Below, one piece after another: positions 6,381 through 10,169 of a stretch of 10,169 nt of DNA. Both the position numbers and the translations under genes were made by a program. Where the stretch lies: positions 1 through 10,169 of the forward strand of contig DATMGD010000019.1 of NCBI GenBank assembly GCA_035555855.1. The letters run 5' to 3'. Under the pieces are notes generated by a model. It had not been told where the DNA came from, did no database searches, and was given only the letters and a program-made list of their open reading frames with translations. Each line of letters opens with the position of its first letter. Position 1 is the first letter of the stretch. The DNA is from Palsa-892 sp035555855. Its GTDB lineage: Bacteria > Pseudomonadota > Alphaproteobacteria > Rhizobiales > Xanthobacteraceae.

Positions 6381-7034
6381 TCAAGCATCTTCAGGATCGG
6401 GCTCATAAGCGCGGGCAGGCGGCGTCGGCCCCCGAGAGATGAACCCCGGCATCGTATCCTGGCCGTGAGACGGGCTGTGGTGATGGCGCGGTTCGCGCAC
6501 TGGCCGCTCGGATGGATCGCGGCCCACCTGGCTCTGGAGGCTCGCGAGATCGAGGAAAACATCGGCCTGGCGGCGGAGTTCGTCGGCAATCATCGGCGGC
6601 TGGGTCGAGATGGTCGAGACGACGGTGACGCGAACACCCTTCTTCTGGACGGCCTCGACGAGCGGACGGAAGTCGCCGTCGCCCGAAAAGAGCACCATGT
6701 GATCGATGTGCTCGGCAATCTCCATGGCATCGACGGTGAGCTCGATATCCATGTTGCCTTTGACCTTGCGGCGGCCGGCGGAGTCGGTGAACTCCTTGGC
6801 GGGCTTGGTCACGACCGTGTAGCCGTTGTAGTCGAGCCAATCGAGCAGCGGGCGGATCGAGGAATATTCCTGATCCTCGATCAGCGCGGTGTAATAGAAG
6901 GCGCGCAACAGATTGCCGCGGTTTTGAAATTCCTTCAGCAGGCGCCGATAATCGATATCAAAGCCGAGGCCTTTGGTCGTGGCGTAAAGATTGGCGCCAT
7001 CGATGAACAGAACAGTCTTTTCGGGAAGGCTCAT
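6381..7034 (-). CDS. NYN domain protein (LabA/DUF88 family), putative ribonuclease
   Basis: The NYN fold belongs to the PIN-like nuclease superfamily and generally acts on RNA; the cellular target here is unknown. From ATG 7034 the protein has 217 residues. The NYN domain fills about 6-165 and carries the expected acidic metal site: Asp12 (F-I-D-G-A-N-L-Y), Asp96 (N-M-D-I-E-L), and Asp119 and Asp121 (F-S-G-D-G-D-F). R-R-K-V-K-G-N-M-D near 88-96 and K-K-G-V-R-V-T-V-V-S near 131-140 are typical of the LabA-like branch. The tail after about 168 is rich in Pro, Arg and His (R-H-H-H-S-P-S-H), looks disordered and ends acidic. A TTG at 7040 could add two residues, but ATG is preferred with GAGA a few bases upstream. 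It is divergent from rpoZ across 268 bases and probably heads a two-gene unit with the glycosylase. Confidence 0.88.
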   Translation of the reverse strand: MSLPEKTVLFIDGANLYATTKGLGFDIDYRRLLKEFQNRGNLLRAFYYTALIEDQEYSSIRPLLDWLDYNGYTVVTKPAKEFTDSAGRRKVKGNMDIELTVDAMEIAEHIDHMVLFSGDGDFRPLVEAVQKKGVRVTVVSTISTQPPMIADELRRQADVFLDLASLQSQVGRDPSERPVREPRHHHSPSHGQDTMPGFISRGPTPPARAYEPDPEDA

Positions 7035-7233
7035 CAGCAATCTCGTTGATAAAAACAGCGGTTGGTGAAACGACGAAAAATGAAGTTAAGCGGCCAATCG
7101 GCCTAAAGCATGGCAATCGGATGATGGTATTTTTCTATCGCGCTTGGCAACGAACCACGCTGTGTCGCAAGCCAAAGTTCCACCCACGGCTGTATGATGA
7201 CTGCCTAGCGAACAGGGGATGTGGAATTGCGCC

Positions 7234-7261
7234 TTGCTTCCCGAGCTTTGGCAGGCTATAG
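7234..7261 (+). promoter_or_regulatory. Probable housekeeping promoter of rpoZ
   Basis: TTGCTT (7234-7239) and CTATAG (7256-7261) are separated by 16 bases. The -10 in its wider form GCTATAGC (7255-7262) fits the alphaproteobacterial pattern GCTANAWC at all but one position. The expected start would fall near 7268, leaving about a 35-base leader with GGAG at 7291-7294, 8 bases before the rpoZ ATG. The -10 is also the centre of the perfect palindrome GGCTATAGCC (7254-7263). Confidence 0.5.
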
Positions 7262-7302
7262 CCCGCCTCAATCCATAGATCTCAGGTTGCGGAGCACGCC
7301 GG

Positions 7303-7722
7303 ATGGCACGCGTCACCGTTGAAGACTGCATCGATAAAGTCGAGAACCGTTTCGACCTCGTTCTGCTCGCGAGCCATCGCGCGCGGATGGTGTCGGCCGG
7401 TCAGGAAATTACGGTCGATCGGGACAACGACAAGAACCCGGTGGTGGCGTTGCGCGAGATCGCCGAAGAGACGGTCGAGGCGAACGACCTCAAGGAAGAA
7501 TTGATCCACTCGTTGCAGAAATACACCGAAGTGGACGAGCCGGAAGCGGAGGCGGTGCCGCCGACGCTTGCTGCCCCTGGCTCCATCGTGGCCGACGCCG
7601 ACGACAAGGAAGTCGTGCAGGACCGTATGACCGAGGAAGAATTGCTGGCGGGGTTGCAGGGGCTGGTACCCCCTCCGGAAGCTCCGCCGGAACCAGATGT
7701 CGAAGAAGAGGAAAACTCCTGA
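7303..7722 (+). CDS. rpoZ: DNA-directed RNA polymerase omega subunit
   Basis: Omega binds beta-prime, helps assemble RNA polymerase and, in E. coli, forms part of ppGpp site 1. The N-terminal half is clearly RpoZ: MARVTVEDC at the start, N-R-F-D-L-V-L-L-A-S-H-R-A-R near 15-28, and D-N-D-K-N-P-V-V-A-L-R-E-I-A-E-E-T near 41-57. The N-terminal M-A-R-V-T-V is identical to the E. coli segment that contacts ppGpp, so this site is probably usable. The protein has 139 residues against about 91 in E. coli. The extra part, from about 75 on, is an acidic, proline-rich tail with M-T-E-E-E-L-L-A-G-L-Q-G-L near 108-120 and a run of Glu at the end. This is usual for alphaproteobacteria and probably flexible. 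GGAG at 7291-7294 supports the ATG. A strong terminator follows, so rpoZ is mostly its own transcript ahead of rsh. Confidence 0.96.
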   Translation: MARVTVEDCIDKVENRFDLVLLASHRARMVSAGQEITVDRDNDKNPVVALREIAEETVEANDLKEELIHSLQKYTEVDEPEAEAVPPTLAAPGSIVADADDKEVVQDRMTEEELLAGLQGLVPPPEAPPEPDVEEEENS

Positions 7723-7743
7723 AGTTTCGCCTCGAACAGTTTC

Positions 7744-7774
7744 ACGGCCCGGCTCTGCCGGGCCGTTTGCGTTT
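7744..7774 (+). terminator. Intrinsic terminator of rpoZ
   Basis: A perfect 10-base-pair stem, arms ACGGCCCGGC (7744-7753) and GCCGGGCCGT (7757-7766) around a TCT loop, is followed by a T-rich stretch interrupted by GCG (7766-7774). It starts 22 bases after the rpoZ stop. It is the most convincing terminator in the window and separates rpoZ from rsh, although some read-through is possible because the T tract is broken. Confidence 0.85.
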
Positions 7775-7816
7775 CAGGCATGCCTTAACCACATGAAGTG
7801 GCGCATGAAATTGGCC

Positions 7817-7845
7817 TTGCACAGCCGAGGTCCCGGCGCGATATG
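7817..7845 (+). promoter_or_regulatory. Tentative rsh promoter
   Basis: The 218-base spacer between rpoZ and rsh should hold a promoter, because a terminator closes rpoZ. TTGCAC (7817-7822) and GATATG (7840-7845) have ideal 17-base spacing, but the -10 is a poor match. A second candidate, TTGAAA (7889-7894) with GATTTT (7911-7916), has 16-base spacing and a good -35 but a weak -10. I cannot choose between them from sequence alone. Confidence 0.25.
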
Positions 7846-7940
7846 CTGGTGAATGAACCCCAGTCTTCAAGCGGATTCGCAGCCACTTTTGAAAGCGCGC
7901 GCAAGTCTTTGATTTTGCTCTTCGACCCGGAAACGCACCG

Positions 7941-10163
7941 ATGATGCGACAATACGAGCTGGTCGACCGGGTCCGCCGTTACAACGCGGCTACCGATGAG
8001 GCGCTGCTGAACCGCGCCTTCGTTTACGCCATGAAGGCGCATGGCAGCCAGAAGCGCGCCTCGGGCGACCCGTATTTCTCGCATCCGCTCGAAGTCGCGG
8101 CGATCCTGACCGACCTCAAGCTCGACGACGCCACCATCGCGGCGGCACTTCTCCACGACACCATCGAGGATACCACCGCCACCCGAAGCCAGATCGACAA
8201 GCAGTTCGGCAAGGATATTGGCGAACTGGTCGACGGCCTGACCAAGCTCAAAAAGCTCGATCTCGTATCGAAGCGGGCCGAGCAGGCGGAAAATCTTCGG
8301 AAGTTATTGCTGGCGATTGCGAGCGATGTTCGGGTGCTTCTGGTGAAGCTCGCCGACCGGCTGCACAACATGCGGACCTTGAAGTGGGTGCCGCTCGACA
8401 AGCGCAACCGGATTGCCGAAGAAACGCTCGATATCTATGCGCCGCTCGCTGGCCGCATCGGCATGCATGACATGCGCGAGGAGCTGGAAGATCTTTCGTT
8501 CCGGCAGCTGATGCCCGATGCTTACCAGTCGATCGAGGCGCGGCTCGTCAACCTGCGCAAGACCAACACCAGTCTCATCAAGGAAATCGAGGACGAGCTG
8601 ACCGGCGAACTCGCCAAGAAAAAGATCGTAGCGACGGTCAAGGGCCGCGAGAAGCGGCCTTATTCGATTTGGAAAAAGATGGAGCGCAAGGCCGTCGGCT
8701 TCGAGCAGCTTTCCGACATCTTCGGCTTTCGCGTCATCGTGCCGACGATCGAGGATTGTTACCGCGCAGTCGGCATCGTGCACACCAAATGGGCCTTCGT
8801 GCCGGGCCGCTTCAAGGACTACATCTCGACGCCCAAGCAGAACGACTATCGCTCGATCCACACCACGGTGTTCGGGCCGGGCCGCCAGCGCGTCGAATTG
8901 CAGATCCGCACGAACGCGATGGACAGCATCGCCGAATACGGCATTGCCGCGCACGCGCTCTACAAAGACAACACCGGCACACCGATGGAAGTGCTGGCGA
9001 AAGAGTCGAACGCCTATGCGTGGCTCCGGCGGACGATCGAAATGCTCGCCGAAGGCTCGAGCCCCGAAGAGTTTCTCGAGCACACCAAGCTCGAACTATT
9101 CCACGATCAGGTATTTTGCTTCACGCCGAAGGGCCGCCTGATCGCGCTGCCGCGCCGCGCGACTCCGATCGACTTCGCCTATGCGGTGCATACCGATGTC
9201 GGCAACAACGCGGTCGGCGCCAAGATCAACGGCAAGGTCGCGCCGCTCGTGACCGAACTGCAAACCGGCGACGAGGTCGAAATCATCCGCGGCGAGGGGC
9301 AGCATCCGCCCGCCGCCTGGGAGTCGCTCGTCGTCACCGGCAAGGCGCGCGCCGCGATCCGCCGCGCGACACGCGTCGCGGTGCGCACGCAGTATCTGGG
9401 TTTGGGGCGCAAGATGATCGAACGCGCCTTCGCGCGGGCCGCCAAGCCCTGGTCGGAAGAGCGGCTACAGAAATCGCTGTCGCGGCTTGCGCGCGCATCC
9501 ATCGAAGACGTTTTCGCAGCCGTGGGCCGCGGCGAGATCAAGGCGAGCGATGTCGTCAAGGCGATCCACCCCGACTGGCGCGACGAGAAGCGGCCGGTGG
9601 AACAGGCGCCGCGCAGCGAAGGCTGGTTCGGCCTCTCACGCGTCAAAAGCCTGAAATTCCGCATTCCGGGTTTTCGCAGCGGCAACTCGCATCACGAGGA
9701 AGAATTGCCCACGGCCATTCCTATTCGTGGCATCAATGGCGATTTGCCGGTGCGCTTTGCGCCGCAGGGCGGCGCGGTACCGGGCGACCGTATCGTCGGT
9801 ATCCTGACGCCGGGCAAGGGCATCACGATCTATCCGATCCATTCGCCGGCGCTGAAGGAATTCGACGACGAGCCGGGCCGCTGGCTCGACGTGCGGTGGG
9901 ATGTCGATGACGGCGGTATGCAGCGCTTTCCGGCGCGTCTTGTGCTGGGAGCGAAGAACCAGCCGGGCACGCTCGCGCAAGTCGCGCAGATCATCGGCGA
10001 GCATGGCGGCAATATCGACAATATTCACATGGAGCGGCGGTCGCCCGACTTCACCAAGATCACCATCGATCTCGGGGTCTATGACCTGAAGCATCTCAAC
10101 GCGATCATCGATGAATTGCGCGCGAAGCCCGTGGTTTCGTCCGCCGAACGGTTCAATGGGTGA
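7941..10163 (+). CDS. rsh: Bifunctional (p)ppGpp synthetase/hydrolase (long Rsh, RelA/SpoT homologue)
   Basis: Rsh makes (p)ppGpp from ATP and GDP/GTP and degrades it, controlling the stringent response from the cytoplasm. The 740 residues are full length. The HD hydrolase domain (about 25-175) keeps its metal and catalytic residues: Arg39, His48 (F-S-H-P-L-E), His72-Asp73 with Glu76-Asp77 (L-L-H-D-T-I-E-D), and Asp139 and Asn143 (A-D-R-L-H-N). The synthetase domain (about 235-345) has R-P-Y-S-I-W-K-K-M, Asp259 (S-D-I-F-G-F-R), Tyr303 and Glu319 (V-E-L-Q-I-R-T). It carries the R-F-K-D form (290-293) of the R-x-K-D motif found in bifunctional enzymes. Both activities are therefore expected. 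A TGS domain (about 388-450), a helical region, a modified zinc-finger/RIS region (about 592-645, without cysteines) and an ACT domain (about 664-735) follow. Two ATGs begin the frame; GGAAA lies upstream of the first. It follows rpoZ, as spoT does in E. coli. Confidence 0.96.
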   Translation: MMRQYELVDRVRRYNAATDEALLNRAFVYAMKAHGSQKRASGDPYFSHPLEVAAILTDLKLDDATIAAALLHDTIEDTTATRSQIDKQFGKDIGELVDGLTKLKKLDLVSKRAEQAENLRKLLLAIASDVRVLLVKLADRLHNMRTLKWVPLDKRNRIAEETLDIYAPLAGRIGMHDMREELEDLSFRQLMPDAYQSIEARLVNLRKTNTSLIKEIEDELTGELAKKKIVATVKGREKRPYSIWKKMERKAVGFEQLSDIFGFRVIVPTIEDCYRAVGIVHTKWAFVPGRFKDYISTPKQNDYRSIHTTVFGPGRQRVELQIRTNAMDSIAEYGIAAHALYKDNTGTPMEVLAKESNAYAWLRRTIEMLAEGSSPEEFLEHTKLELFHDQVFCFTPKGRLIALPRRATPIDFAYAVHTDVGNNAVGAKINGKVAPLVTELQTGDEVEIIRGEGQHPPAAWESLVVTGKARAAIRRATRVAVRTQYLGLGRKMIERAFARAAKPWSEERLQKSLSRLARASIEDVFAAVGRGEIKASDVVKAIHPDWRDEKRPVEQAPRSEGWFGLSRVKSLKFRIPGFRSGNSHHEEELPTAIPIRGINGDLPVRFAPQGGAVPGDRIVGILTPGKGITIYPIHSPALKEFDDEPGRWLDVRWDVDDGGMQRFPARLVLGAKNQPGTLAQVAQIIGEHGGNIDNIHMERRSPDFTKITIDLGVYDLKHLNAIIDELRAKPVVSSAERFNG

Positions 10164-10169
10164 AGAGAA

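Noticed and set aside
7046..7261. A 71-codon frame in the NYN-rpoZ spacer
   Set aside because: There is no good ribosome binding site and the composition is unlike the neighbours. It has no recognisable motif and overlaps the likely rpoZ promoter.
7811..7822. Sigma-54 promoter-like TTGGCC-TTGCAC upstream of rsh
   Set aside because: The GG and GC dinucleotides are 6 bases apart, not the 10 required.
8669..9910. A 413-codon frame inside rsh on the same strand
   Set aside because: It is a +1 frame shadow, rich in Arg and Ala, of a full-length and well-conserved rsh gene.
1..10169. Mobile element, CRISPR, toxin-antitoxin or defence island
   Set aside because: I found no transposase, integrase, long direct or inverted repeats, spacer arrays or defence-domain genes; the NYN gene has no antitoxin-like partner next to it.

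Overview
The window looks like ordinary chromosomal backbone from an alphaproteobacterium, most likely order Hyphomicrobiales (Rhizobiales) and near the Bradyrhizobium/Nitrobacteraceae-Xanthobacteraceae group. Reasons: the coding regions are GC-rich (hand-counted lines give about 60-68% in several genes); the omega subunit has the long acidic tail of alphaproteobacteria; the single long Rsh protein lacks cysteines in its C-terminal regulatory region, as in this class; and the order dapA-smpB ... NYN / rpoZ-rsh is one I associate with this group. The genus is inference from sequence character, not from a search.

Layout, left to right. (1) 1-1139, plus strand: the 3' part of a TPR protein with a glycosyltransferase-9-like C-terminal domain, cut by the left edge and visibly less GC-rich than the rest. 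(2) 1141-3123, minus strand: a secreted Slt70-type lytic transglycosylase, convergent with the first gene with only one base between stop codons. (3) 3269-5693, plus strand: dapA, smpB, a VOC/glyoxalase-fold protein and a BCP-like peroxiredoxin. The spacers are 38, 8 and 57 bases, so smpB and the VOC gene are surely coupled, and dapA may be read through. (4) 5697-7034, minus strand: an NYN/LabA-type nuclease-domain protein followed after 48 bases by a family-5-type uracil-DNA glycosylase, convergent with the peroxiredoxin gene with a 3-base gap. (5) 7303-10163, plus strand: rpoZ with its own promoter candidate and a strong intrinsic terminator, then full-length bifunctional rsh with its own upstream spacer.

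Functional themes. One is cell wall: DapA feeds diaminopimelate and lysine synthesis, and the divergent lytic transglycosylase cleaves peptidoglycan. Another is stress and quality control: SmpB rescues stalled ribosomes, the peroxiredoxin and VOC proteins probably detoxify peroxide or electrophiles, UDG repairs deaminated DNA, NYN is a putative RNase, Rsh makes and breaks (p)ppGpp, and omega carries part of the RNA polymerase site that binds ppGpp in E. coli.

I found no mobile element, CRISPR array, tRNA, rRNA, prophage or defence system, and nothing I would call a previously undescribed system. The points most worth checking are a near-perfect palindrome overlapping the peroxiredoxin ribosome binding site, a hairpin in the dapA leader whose 10-base core recurs after dapA, the composition shift in the first gene, and the NYN-UDG pairing.
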